Origin: an uncultured Eubacteriales bacterium
GTDB taxonomy: Bacteria; Bacillota; Clostridia; Oscillospirales; Butyricicoccaceae
Direction: 5' to 3'
NCBI GenBank assembly: GCA_910585875.1
Contig: CAJUIK010000005.1
Location: 1 to 64,000 of the forward strand
Length of the DNA: 64,000 nucleotides
Part shown: one piece after another, positions 25,835 through 33,205 of the stretch
Layout of the letters: each line of letters opens with the position of its first letter
How positions within the stretch are numbered: the first letter of the stretch is position 1
Program-made: the position numbers and the translations under genes
Notes under the pieces: generated by a model
Seen by the model: the letters and a program-made list of their open reading frames with translations, nothing else
Told to the model about the DNA's origin: nothing
The model's database searches: none

Positions 25835-26352
25835 GGCCTTCCCTCCTTTTCGCCGCCCCGGTTCCAGGGCAAGTCGATCTTTTTCAAATCAATGATGCGC
25901 TGGTTGGCGCTGCCCCGGAAAAGCAAATCCAGATCTCTCTGCTCTTCCAGATAGGGCCCGTCCACCAAAATATCGCACAAACTCAGCAGCCGGCCCACAG
26001 CCGGGCGGGTTTGGGCCAACTCCAGCAGCTGCTCCAGAGTATAGCCGGAATAGACCATGATATCCTTGCCCAAAGCCCGCAGCCGCTCCGCCAGAGGGCA
26101 CAGGGCCTCGGGCTGGGCGAAGGGCTCCCCGCCGGAAAAGGTGACGCCTTGCAGCAGGGGGTCCTCGGCCACTTCCCGGACAATTTGGTCGATATCCGCC
26201 TCGAACCCCCCCTCAAACGGATGGGTTTGGGGGTTCTGGCAGCCGGGGCATCGGTGGGGGCAGCCCTGGGTGAACACCACGTATCGCAGGCCCGGCCCGT
26301 CCACAATGGATTCGGGAGTCAGGCCGCTGAGCCGCAGCGGCTTACAGGCCAT
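25831..26352 (-). CDS. nrdG: anaerobic ribonucleotide reductase activase NrdG
   Basis: 173 residues; a radical-SAM enzyme that installs the glycyl radical on NrdD. The cluster motif CPHRCPGC, in FTQGCPHRCPGCQNPQTHPF, and the SAM motif VTFSGGEPFAQP are clear. The start ATG 26352 lies inside the 3' end of the small glycyl-radical ORF, overlapping it by 11 bases, so activase and radical-bearing peptide are translationally coupled. The Spx-like gene follows with an ATGA overlap. Confidence 0.95.
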   Translation of the reverse strand: MACKPLRLSGLTPESIVDGPGLRYVVFTQGCPHRCPGCQNPQTHPFEGGFEADIDQIVREVAEDPLLQGVTFSGGEPFAQPEALCPLAERLRALGKDIMVYSGYTLEQLLELAQTRPAVGRLLSLCDILVDGPYLEEQRDLDLLFRGSANQRIIDLKKIDLPWNRGGEKEGRP

Positions 26353-26503
26353 GCTTGACTCTGTCCCGCTCTTCCGCCCGCTTGGCGTTGTTAAACCGGT
26401 CGGTGGTGCCCACCAGATAGCCGGTAATCCGGCGGATGCGCTCAAATTTGACGCCTTCGCCCACTGTGTTCCCGTTTTTTTGCACAACTTTCAGATCTGT
26501 CAT
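26342..26503 (-). CDS. NrdD glycyl-radical tail encoded separately
   Basis: 53 residues. The segment RIRRITGYLVGTTDRFNNAK followed by AEERDRVKHG matches the C-terminal glycyl-radical region of class III reductases, where an RxxGY motif carries the radical glycine and the chain ends RVKH. The large NrdD subunit upstream lacks this region. The peptide has its own GGGAG ribosome site and ATG, 69 bases after the large subunit's stop, so it is a separate chain and not a frameshift. The candidate radical Gly is in RITGYL. Function in trans is inference. Confidence 0.75.
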   Translation of the reverse strand: MTDLKVVQKNGNTVGEGVKFERIRRITGYLVGTTDRFNNAKRAEERDRVKHGL

Positions 26504-26572
26504 GTTCCGTACTCCCTTTCCTTTTTGTAATCTATCGAAATTCTTCGCCGTAATTCATGGTAGTATATGAGT

Positions 26573-28921
26573 TCATTCCAGCCCGTAAAACTTGGGCATT
26601 CCAGGGAATTTTTTGCGCAGTTCCCGCAGCTTTTCCAAGGGCACGCCTTCTCCCTCCCGGCGGCCGCAGCGGGGGCACGCGTCGCCGATGACGCCGGTAT
26701 AGCCGCAGACAGGATCTCGGTCCACCGGGTGGTTTACCGAGCCGTAGCCCACCCCGGCTTCCTTCATGCAGCGGATCACCGCTTCAAAGGCCTCGGGGTT
26801 TTTGCAGACGTCGCCGTCCAGCTCCACATAGCTGATGTGGCCCGCGTTGGTCAGGGCGTGATAAGGGGCCTCCAATTGAATTTTCTCAAAGGCCCGGATG
26901 TCGTAATAGACAGGCACATGGAAGGAATTTGTATAATAATCCCGGTCGGTGACGCCGGGGATTTCGCCGTAGATCTTTTTATCAATCCGCACGAACCGGC
27001 CGGAAAGGCCCTCGGCGGGGGTGGCCAGCAGAGTGAAGTTTAGCCCGGTCTTTTTGGCCTCCTGGTCCATTCGCCGCCGCATATGGCCGATAATCTCCAG
27101 GCCCAGCCGCTGGCTGGCGGGGCTCTGGCCGTGGTGTTTCCCGGTCAAGGCGGTCAGCGTTTCCGCCAAACCGATGAAGCCCACGCTCAACGTGCCGTGT
27201 TTGAGCACTTCGCCCACAGAATCGTCGATATCCAGGGTGTCGCTGTCAATCCAAACCCCCTGCCCCATCAGGAAGGGGTAATTGCGGCACTTTTTAGCCG
27301 CCTGGATTTTGAACCGATGGAGCAGCTGACGGATCACCAGGTCGATTTTTTCGTCCAGCAGCTGGTAGAAGCGGTCTAAATCCCCTTTGGCCTCGATGCC
27401 GATGCGGGGCAGGTTGACGGAGGTAAAACTCAGGTTGCCCCGGCCGCAGGTGCTCTCCCTGCTGGGGTCGTAAACGTTGCCCATCACCCGGGTGCGGCAG
27501 CCCATATAGGCCACCTCGCTGTTGTAATCGCCGGGTTTGTAATATTGCAGGTTGAAAGGGGCGTCCAAAAAGCTGAAATTGGGGAAAAGCCGCTTGGCCG
27601 AAGTGCGGATGGCCAGCTGGAACAGGTCGTAATTGGGGTCCTGAGGGTTGTAGTTGACCCCCTCCTTGACTTTGAAAATCTGCACCGGGAAAATGGGGGT
27701 TTCCCCATTGCCCAAGCCCGCTTCTGTGGCCAGCAGCAGGTTGCGCACGACCATCCGCCCCTCGGGGGAAGTGTCCGTGCCGTAATTCACCGAGCTGAAG
27801 GGCACTTGGGCGCCGGCCCGGGAATTCATGGTGTTCAGGTTGTGAACCAGGGCCTCCATGGCCTGATAAGCGGAGCGGTCGGTTTCAGCCAGGGCGGTTT
27901 CCACCGAGCGCCGATGGGCCAGCCGGGCCGCCGCCAGGTCGATTCCCGTCAATTCGGGCCGGGAGGCCAGCCAGGGGGCTATTTTTCCCCCATAGGCTTC
28001 CTGGCTGCTCATAGCGATATCCAGCCCAACCTGCTCTTTGGCCTGGGCTGCGATCTCCTGCCCCGCGCCGTATTCCAGGCCCCAGCAGGCGTTGAGATAT
28101 TGGCCCAGGGCCTTGAAATACTCCTTGCGGAAAGTCTTGGCCACGCCGGGGGCCATGGAGAAATCGAAGTTGGGCACGGCCTGTCCGCCGTGCATTTCAT
28201 TTTGATTGGCCTGGATGGCGATGCACCCCAGAGCCGAATAGCTGAGAATGCTCTCCGGCTCCCGCAGATAGCCGTGGCCGGTGGAAAAGCCGTCTTTGAA
28301 GAGCTTGAGCAAATCGATCTGGCAGCAGGTGGCCGTCAGCATATAAAAATCCTTGTCGTGGATATGGATATCGCCGTTGATATGGGCGGCGGCCACGTCC
28401 CGCGGCAGGATGTAGTTGTCTACAAAATATTTGGCGCCCTCCGAGCCGTATTTCAGCATGGTGCCCATGGCGGTGTCCGCGTCGATATTGGCGTTTTCCC
28501 GCTTCATATCGGCGTCGGCGGCATAGGAGAACGTCAGCTCCTTGTAAATCTCCATCAGGTCGGTTTGGCTCTGCCGGATCTTGGCGTGCTCGGCCCGATA
28601 GAGGATATAGGCCTTGGAAGTCTTGGCGTATCCGGCCCGGATCAGCGTCTCCTCCACCAAGTCCTGAACCTGCTCCACCGAGGGGATGCGCCCTTGGGGA
28701 ATGGAGCGAACCGCCCGCCGGGTCAGCTCGTCCAGCGCCGCCGGAGGCAGCGCCTCGTTCTGGGCGGCCACGTTGGCCTTGCGGATGGCCTCCCGGATTT
28801 TATTGGAGTCAAAGGGCGCGATATCGCCGCTCCGCTTGCGGATGGAAACCGGGCCGGCCCAATCCCGCCCGCCCTGGGAGGGCCTGTTGATTTTTACAGC
28901 GATCCGTTTGCCGCCAGACAT
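26573..28921 (-). CDS. nrdD: anaerobic ribonucleoside-triphosphate reductase, large part
   Basis: 782 residues. An ATP-cone regulatory domain lies at about 22-115 (VSIRKRSGDIAPFDSNKIRE), followed by the class III catalytic barrel with GDIHIHDKDFY, SSVNYGTDTSPEGR, and the thiyl-radical cysteine Cys475 in MGCRTRVMGN. The end has zinc-type cysteines in PVCGYTG and CPRCGRR but stops at KFYGLE without the RxxGY radical motif, which is supplied by the next small ORF. ATG 28921 follows AAGGAGG. It makes deoxynucleotides without oxygen, confirming an anaerobic lifestyle. Confidence 0.95.
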   Translation of the reverse strand: MSGGKRIAVKINRPSQGGRDWAGPVSIRKRSGDIAPFDSNKIREAIRKANVAAQNEALPPAALDELTRRAVRSIPQGRIPSVEQVQDLVEETLIRAGYAKTSKAYILYRAEHAKIRQSQTDLMEIYKELTFSYAADADMKRENANIDADTAMGTMLKYGSEGAKYFVDNYILPRDVAAAHINGDIHIHDKDFYMLTATCCQIDLLKLFKDGFSTGHGYLREPESILSYSALGCIAIQANQNEMHGGQAVPNFDFSMAPGVAKTFRKEYFKALGQYLNACWGLEYGAGQEIAAQAKEQVGLDIAMSSQEAYGGKIAPWLASRPELTGIDLAAARLAHRRSVETALAETDRSAYQAMEALVHNLNTMNSRAGAQVPFSSVNYGTDTSPEGRMVVRNLLLATEAGLGNGETPIFPVQIFKVKEGVNYNPQDPNYDLFQLAIRTSAKRLFPNFSFLDAPFNLQYYKPGDYNSEVAYMGCRTRVMGNVYDPSRESTCGRGNLSFTSVNLPRIGIEAKGDLDRFYQLLDEKIDLVIRQLLHRFKIQAAKKCRNYPFLMGQGVWIDSDTLDIDDSVGEVLKHGTLSVGFIGLAETLTALTGKHHGQSPASQRLGLEIIGHMRRRMDQEAKKTGLNFTLLATPAEGLSGRFVRIDKKIYGEIPGVTDRDYYTNSFHVPVYYDIRAFEKIQLEAPYHALTNAGHISYVELDGDVCKNPEAFEAVIRCMKEAGVGYGSVNHPVDRDPVCGYTGVIGDACPRCGRREGEGVPLEKLRELRKKFPGMPKFYGLE

Positions 28922-29067
28922 TGAAAAACCTCCTTCGCATAGAAAAACCCCAGCGCAAAGCCGGGCTTTCCAAAGGGCGCAAGGGAACAAAGCGCCGCGC
29001 CCATTCCCTTGTGCTTCGCGCCGGCCAGCCACAACATCTTGTGCCCGGCCGTTTTTAATCTGTATAT

Positions 29068-29096
29068 ATAGTACCGCGCCCCCAGAAAAAATGCAA
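29068..29096 (-). promoter_or_regulatory. nrdD promoter
   Basis: Minus-strand TTGCAT (29096-29091), 17 bases, TACTAT (29073-29068). The dyad CACAA-4-TTGTG lies about 25 bases downstream of the -10 and may be an operator. It resembles, but does not match in length, an NrdR box. Confidence 0.55.
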
Positions 29097-29195
29097 GGGG
29101 CATTTGCTTGTCAAGCCCCCCTCCAAAGGGGCGAATTCCGCCGCCGAACGCCGCCTCCCCTTGCGTCTCAAGGGCTGGGGGAAAGGGCGAAAAAG

Positions 29196-29226
29196 TTGCA
29201 CAAATTTTCGTCAAAATTTTGTGCAA
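29196..29226. repeat. long A/T-rich inverted repeat
   Basis: TTGCACAAATTTT and AAAATTTTGTGCAA flank CGTC. T-runs follow on both strands (CTTTTTC on minus, GTTTTTATTT on plus), so it can act as a bidirectional terminator. It could also be a protein-binding site for nrd control. Confidence 0.5.
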
Positions 29227-29319
29227 GTTTTTATTTGGGTTTTTACTTCTACCCTCTGTAAACCCCGCTGGCAGTCAATACAATCCGGCGCGGCAGATGA
29301 GGATATCATTCCCAAAAAG

Positions 29320-29347
29320 AAGCGGCGCGGTCTTTCCCGCGCCGCTT
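29320..29347 (-). terminator. export-operon terminator
   Basis: On the minus strand AAGCGGCGCGG pairs with CCGCGCCGCTT, followed by CTTTTT. Confidence 0.85.
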
Positions 29348-29381
29348 CGGCTGGTTTCGTCTGGCCGGGGTCCGTCGCCCC

Positions 29382-31259
29382 CTATTGCTTGGTCGCGACG
29401 ATCACCCGGATGCGGCCGCCGGCGGCGCCGCCCTGGTCGTAATAGCCCGTCAGGTTATACCCTTGGGAAACGGCGGAGACGTTGGATTGGTCGTAGGTCC
29501 GGTTCGTGCGGATATAGACCTGTACGTCGTCGGCCAGCTGATAGCGCTGGTTGCCCGCCATAGCGTAGAGCTGGGAAAGGGCGGTCAGCCGGACTTCCGG
29601 CAGATTGCGCATGGATTTGACGGCGCGGTCGTCGTCATAGACAAATTGGGCGGGTCCGACCTTCACATTGTACAGCTTGTTGCCGCTGACGACCCCTTCC
29701 ACGCCCCGGATCAAGGTTTTATAGGTCCCGCTGATGGTCCAGCTCTGAACGCCGGAGTCAGGGTCTGAAATGGTCTGATCCACCTCCGAAGCGCTGGTAA
29801 TGACGCCGTAACTGCCCAAATCGCCGGTGGCGTTGTTGAGAATCAAATGGCTGACCCGCCCTGAAGCGTCCAGGGCGTAATAGCGCACGTCTGTGGATTT
29901 CAGCGAAGCGCCGGCCAAGCGGGAGGGATAAATCACCTTGGTCTGGCCCTCCTTGTCGCTGTCGATGATCTGAACGCCTTCCGCCAGCGTCAGCTGGCCG
30001 ACGCTCTTGCCGTCGCTACTGACGTTGCCGCTGAAGCTTTTACCCGCCAGGCCCTTGAGGGTAGTTTTCCCATCTTCCACGGCGGCGTATACCAGGTCGC
30101 CGGCGCTGAACTTCGTGCTTCCGCTGTCAAATTCCATCACAGCGCCGTCTGTGCAGGATATTTTGGCCATGTTCCGGGTGCGGCTCTGGCCGGCGGCGTC
30201 CTGATAGGTCTGGCTGGAGGTGGAAACCACCACGCCGTAATGCTGGCCCGCCGCGGTTTCCGCCTTCTGCACGCCCACCGCCTGGCCGTCCAGGCCCAGC
30301 AGCAGGGTCACCGTGTCTCCAATAGAAAATTGGCCCATGTCGGAAAGGGCGTAGGAGGCCTCCGAAGAGCCCACGCCGTACTGGTTGCCCGCCACCGTCA
30401 CCGCCGTAGGCGCCGCGGTGCCCGGGGAGGCGGCGGTATAAAGGCCCGTCGCCCGGTTGTGGTAGATCCACACGGTTTTCAGGTTGGCGTTGTAATAATA
30501 GACGTCGTATGCCTGAGCGTCCTCCAGCTGGGCCTGGGCGCCGTTGAGATAGACGGCGATTTTGCCGTCAAAGGGCAGGTTCAAGCCGCCGGCTTCCGCG
30601 ATAAAGGGGCCCTCCATGTTGCTGGAAACCAGGCTGGCGTAATCCAGCTTGCCGTCCTGGCCCAGCTGATACCCCAGGACAGAGCCGTAATACTGCCCTT
30701 CCTTGGTTTTGGATTCCATCAAGTTGTAGAAAATATTCATACAGTCGCCCCGGGTCAGGTATTCCCCTTGGCCCCGGCGGACGCCGTCGCCCAGGCCCAG
30801 AGCCCGGTATTTGGAAAGCTGCGCGTCGGGATAGGCGCCGGTCAGGTCCGCCGGGCCGTAACCCAGCAGCCGCAGCAGGGCGGCGGCGCATTCCTCCGTG
30901 CGGATATTCTCATTGGGGCGGAAGGTTCCGTCGGTATACCCGTTGACCCAGCCGTTGTCCGCCGCCAGCTTGACATAGCCCGCGGCCCAATGATCCCGCG
31001 TCACGTCCCGGAAAGGGGAGACGCCGGAAGTCTGGCCCACGCTGTCTTTATAAGAGGAGGCGGCTACCATCATCTTGGCGAATTGAGCTCTGGTCACCAG
31101 TCCTTCCAAATTCATATCGCCGTTTTCATCGCCGTTCATCACCCCCAGCAGGCGGACGGCCTGCTCCACCGTGGCCTGGGGCTGTTCCGCCGCCAGGGCC
31201 GGCGCCCCCAGGCCGGCCAGCATCCCGCCGGCCAGCAGAGCCGCAATAAACCGTTTCAT
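29382..31259 (-). CDS. S-layer homology domain protein
   Basis: 625 residues. A signal peptide MKRFIAALLAGGMLAGLGAP ends near ALAAEQ. Three SLH-type repeats follow at about 25-180; the clearest is FRDVTRDHWAAGYVKLAADN with NGYTDGTFRPNENI. These bind pyruvylated wall polymers and hold the protein on the cell surface. The remaining 440 residues are beta-rich, with no domain I can name. It is the last gene of the MacA/MacB-like export operon, 27 bases after the permease, suggesting that the exporter and surface protein act together. ATG 31259 follows GGGAGG. Confidence 0.9.
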   Translation of the reverse strand: MKRFIAALLAGGMLAGLGAPALAAEQPQATVEQAVRLLGVMNGDENGDMNLEGLVTRAQFAKMMVAASSYKDSVGQTSGVSPFRDVTRDHWAAGYVKLAADNGWVNGYTDGTFRPNENIRTEECAAALLRLLGYGPADLTGAYPDAQLSKYRALGLGDGVRRGQGEYLTRGDCMNIFYNLMESKTKEGQYYGSVLGYQLGQDGKLDYASLVSSNMEGPFIAEAGGLNLPFDGKIAVYLNGAQAQLEDAQAYDVYYYNANLKTVWIYHNRATGLYTAASPGTAAPTAVTVAGNQYGVGSSEASYALSDMGQFSIGDTVTLLLGLDGQAVGVQKAETAAGQHYGVVVSTSSQTYQDAAGQSRTRNMAKISCTDGAVMEFDSGSTKFSAGDLVYAAVEDGKTTLKGLAGKSFSGNVSSDGKSVGQLTLAEGVQIIDSDKEGQTKVIYPSRLAGASLKSTDVRYYALDASGRVSHLILNNATGDLGSYGVITSASEVDQTISDPDSGVQSWTISGTYKTLIRGVEGVVSGNKLYNVKVGPAQFVYDDDRAVKSMRNLPEVRLTALSQLYAMAGNQRYQLADDVQVYIRTNRTYDQSNVSAVSQGYNLTGYYDQGGAAGGRIRVIVATKQ

Positions 31260-31286
31260 TTCTTTTATTCCTCCCTGTTTTTTCAA

Positions 31287-32477
31287 TCAATCATAGCGCA
31301 GCGCGTCGATGGGGTTGAGACGGGCCGCCTTGCGGGCGGGCAGATATCCGAAAAATATGCCGATGCCCGCCGAGATGCCGAAAGCCGTCAACACCGAGTT
31401 CATCGTGGGGACGACGGACATCTCCTGCTGCAATCCGGCCGCAATCATGGCGCTGGCCACAGCCGACAGGCCGTAGCCCATGGCGATGCCCAGCAGGCCG
31501 CCGATGGCGCTGGTGGCGCCGGCTTCGATGATAAACTGCATCATGATATGGCGGCGCTTGGCGCCCAAAGCCTTGCGGATGCCGATTTCCCGGGTCCGCT
31601 CGGTGACGGAAACAAGCATGATATTCATAATGCCGATGCCGCCCACCACCAGGGATATGGCGGCGATGGCCGTTAAAATGGCTACCGTCACGTTCATCAT
31701 GGCGTTCAGCTGGTCCATCATCTCCGTGGCGCTCTGGACGTAGAAATAGCTTTCATCCCCATAAATTTCTAACAACTTGGCTCGAATGACGTTGGTGGCG
31801 GGGATCGCCGCGTCCTCGGAGGCGGCGGAAAAATAATACATACCGAAATTCCCCTGCCCCGCCAGCTTGCCGGCCACTGTGTAGGGCATGAAAATGGAAT
31901 TGTCCGGGCTGTGTTCCGTGCCGTCGCCTTTCTGTTTCATCACGCCCACGATGGAGAAGGGCGCCCCCATCACCTTGACGGTCTTGCCCAACCCGTCGCC
32001 GGCAAAATAAGTGTCGTTGATATAGCTGCCGACGACGCAGACGTTGGACCGGCGCAGGATATCCACATACTGCAGATATCGGCCCTGCTCCACCTCGTCC
32101 CGGTTGATTTTGGCGTAATCCTCGCTGACGCCGGTGACTTGGGCGCTGCTCAAAAACTCATTGCCCACTTTGGCGCCGCCCAGCGACACCATGGGGGAAA
32201 CCATGCTCAACAGATCCGGATGTTCCTCCGCCAGCTGATACATATCCTCCTCAGACACTGTGCGGGTGTCTCCAGGGCTCCAGGTCTGGACGCCGATGAG
32301 GTTGACGCCCATGCTGTCAAAAGTCTCCCGCATATAGACCTGCATTCCATTGCCCAGGCCCACGATGACGATAACCGCCGCCACGCCGATGATGATGCCC
32401 AGCATAGTCAGCACGCTCCGAATCTTGTTGGACAAGATGCTTTTAATGGCCATGCGGAGGGATTGGGTAACGTTCAT
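31287..32477 (-). CDS. MacB-type ABC transporter permease
   Basis: 396 residues. The first helix lies in the segment SVLTMLGIIIGVAAVIVIVG. A large extracytoplasmic MacB_PCD-like domain follows, then three C-terminal helices with the family text GGIGIMNIMLVSVTERTREI and GIRKALGAKRRHI. The protein forms a dimeric mechanotransmission exporter with the ATPase encoded just upstream, overlapping by four bases. The substrate is unknown; peptides, lipids or drugs are typical. Confidence 0.94.
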   Translation of the reverse strand: MNVTQSLRMAIKSILSNKIRSVLTMLGIIIGVAAVIVIVGLGNGMQVYMRETFDSMGVNLIGVQTWSPGDTRTVSEEDMYQLAEEHPDLLSMVSPMVSLGGAKVGNEFLSSAQVTGVSEDYAKINRDEVEQGRYLQYVDILRRSNVCVVGSYINDTYFAGDGLGKTVKVMGAPFSIVGVMKQKGDGTEHSPDNSIFMPYTVAGKLAGQGNFGMYYFSAASEDAAIPATNVIRAKLLEIYGDESYFYVQSATEMMDQLNAMMNVTVAILTAIAAISLVVGGIGIMNIMLVSVTERTREIGIRKALGAKRRHIMMQFIIEAGATSAIGGLLGIAMGYGLSAVASAMIAAGLQQEMSVVPTMNSVLTAFGISAGIGIFFGYLPARKAARLNPIDALRYD

Positions 32478-33199
32478 AGCGCCGCCTCCTCTGGGTTGAC
32501 CACGGCCTGATTGCCGTCCGCCGGGCCGTCGTAGACTACTTTGCCGTCTTCCAGCCGGATAATGCGCTGGGCCTGCCGGGCGATGGAATTGTCGTGGGTG
32601 ATCAGCACGATGGTATTGCCCTCGTTGTGCAGCTCCTGCAAAAGCCCCAGCACGTCCCGGCCCGTCCGGGAATCCAGGGCGCCTGTGGGTTCGTCTGCCA
32701 AAATCACCGAAGGGGCGCCGGCCAAAGCCCGGGCGATGGACACCCGCTGCTGCTGGCCGCCGGAGAGCTGGGAGGGCTTGTGTTTCAATTTATCCCCCAG
32801 GCCCACCCGCTCCAGCACCTGCCGGGCCCGGGCGGCCCGCTGGCGCTTGGGGGCTCCGGCGTACATCAGCGAAACCTCCACATTTTCCAGCAGGTTCAGC
32901 TTGGGCAGCAGGTTGTATTGCTGAAAGATGAACCCCAAGGTCTTGTTGCGGATATCGGCCAGCTGGTCGTCCTTCATTTGGCCCACGTCCTGGCCCTTGA
33001 GCAGGTATTGGCCGTGGGTGGGCACGTCCAGGCAGCCGATGATATTCATACAGGTGGATTTGCCCGAACCGGACTGGCCCACAATGGCCACAAACTCTCC
33101 CTGGTCGATTTTCATGGAAATGCCGTCTGCAGCCCGCACCTGCGTATCGCCCATCTGGTAGATTTTATATACGTTCCGAAATTCAATCAAAGGGGCCAT
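32474..33199 (-). CDS. MacB-type ABC transporter ATP-binding protein
   Basis: 241 residues. Walker A is GQSGSGKST, the signature is LSGGQQQR, and Walker B is VILADEP followed by TGALDSRTG, which is diagnostic of the LolD/MacB ATPase class. It powers the permease encoded directly downstream (four-base overlap). It follows the adaptor gene after six bases. Confidence 0.96.
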   Translation of the reverse strand: MAPLIEFRNVYKIYQMGDTQVRAADGISMKIDQGEFVAIVGQSGSGKSTCMNIIGCLDVPTHGQYLLKGQDVGQMKDDQLADIRNKTLGFIFQQYNLLPKLNLLENVEVSLMYAGAPKRQRAARARQVLERVGLGDKLKHKPSQLSGGQQQRVSIARALAGAPSVILADEPTGALDSRTGRDVLGLLQELHNEGNTIVLITHDNSIARQAQRIIRLEDGKVVYDGPADGNQAVVNPEEAAL

Positions 33200-33205
33200 T
33201 GTTCA

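Larger units (their letters stand above)
28922..29381 (-). other. nrdD regulatory region
   Basis: No gene is seen in these 460 bases. They hold the nrdD promoter (29068-29096), the dyad CACAACATCTTGTG at 29030-29043 in the leader, a long inverted repeat at 29196-29226, and the SLH-gene terminator at 29320-29347. A further GC-rich part at 28950-29030 contains repeats of CAAGGGAA/TTCCCTTG type. Confidence 0.55.

Noticed and set aside
26504..26572. Frameshift or intron explaining the split NrdD
   Set aside because: The 69-base gap has stops and a fresh ribosome site and ATG for the peptide. No intron-like structure is apparent, and the large chain ends in a natural-looking tail.
27545..28924. 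459-codon frame opposite nrdD
   Set aside because: Shadow of nrdD; no ribosome site and no recognisable protein features.
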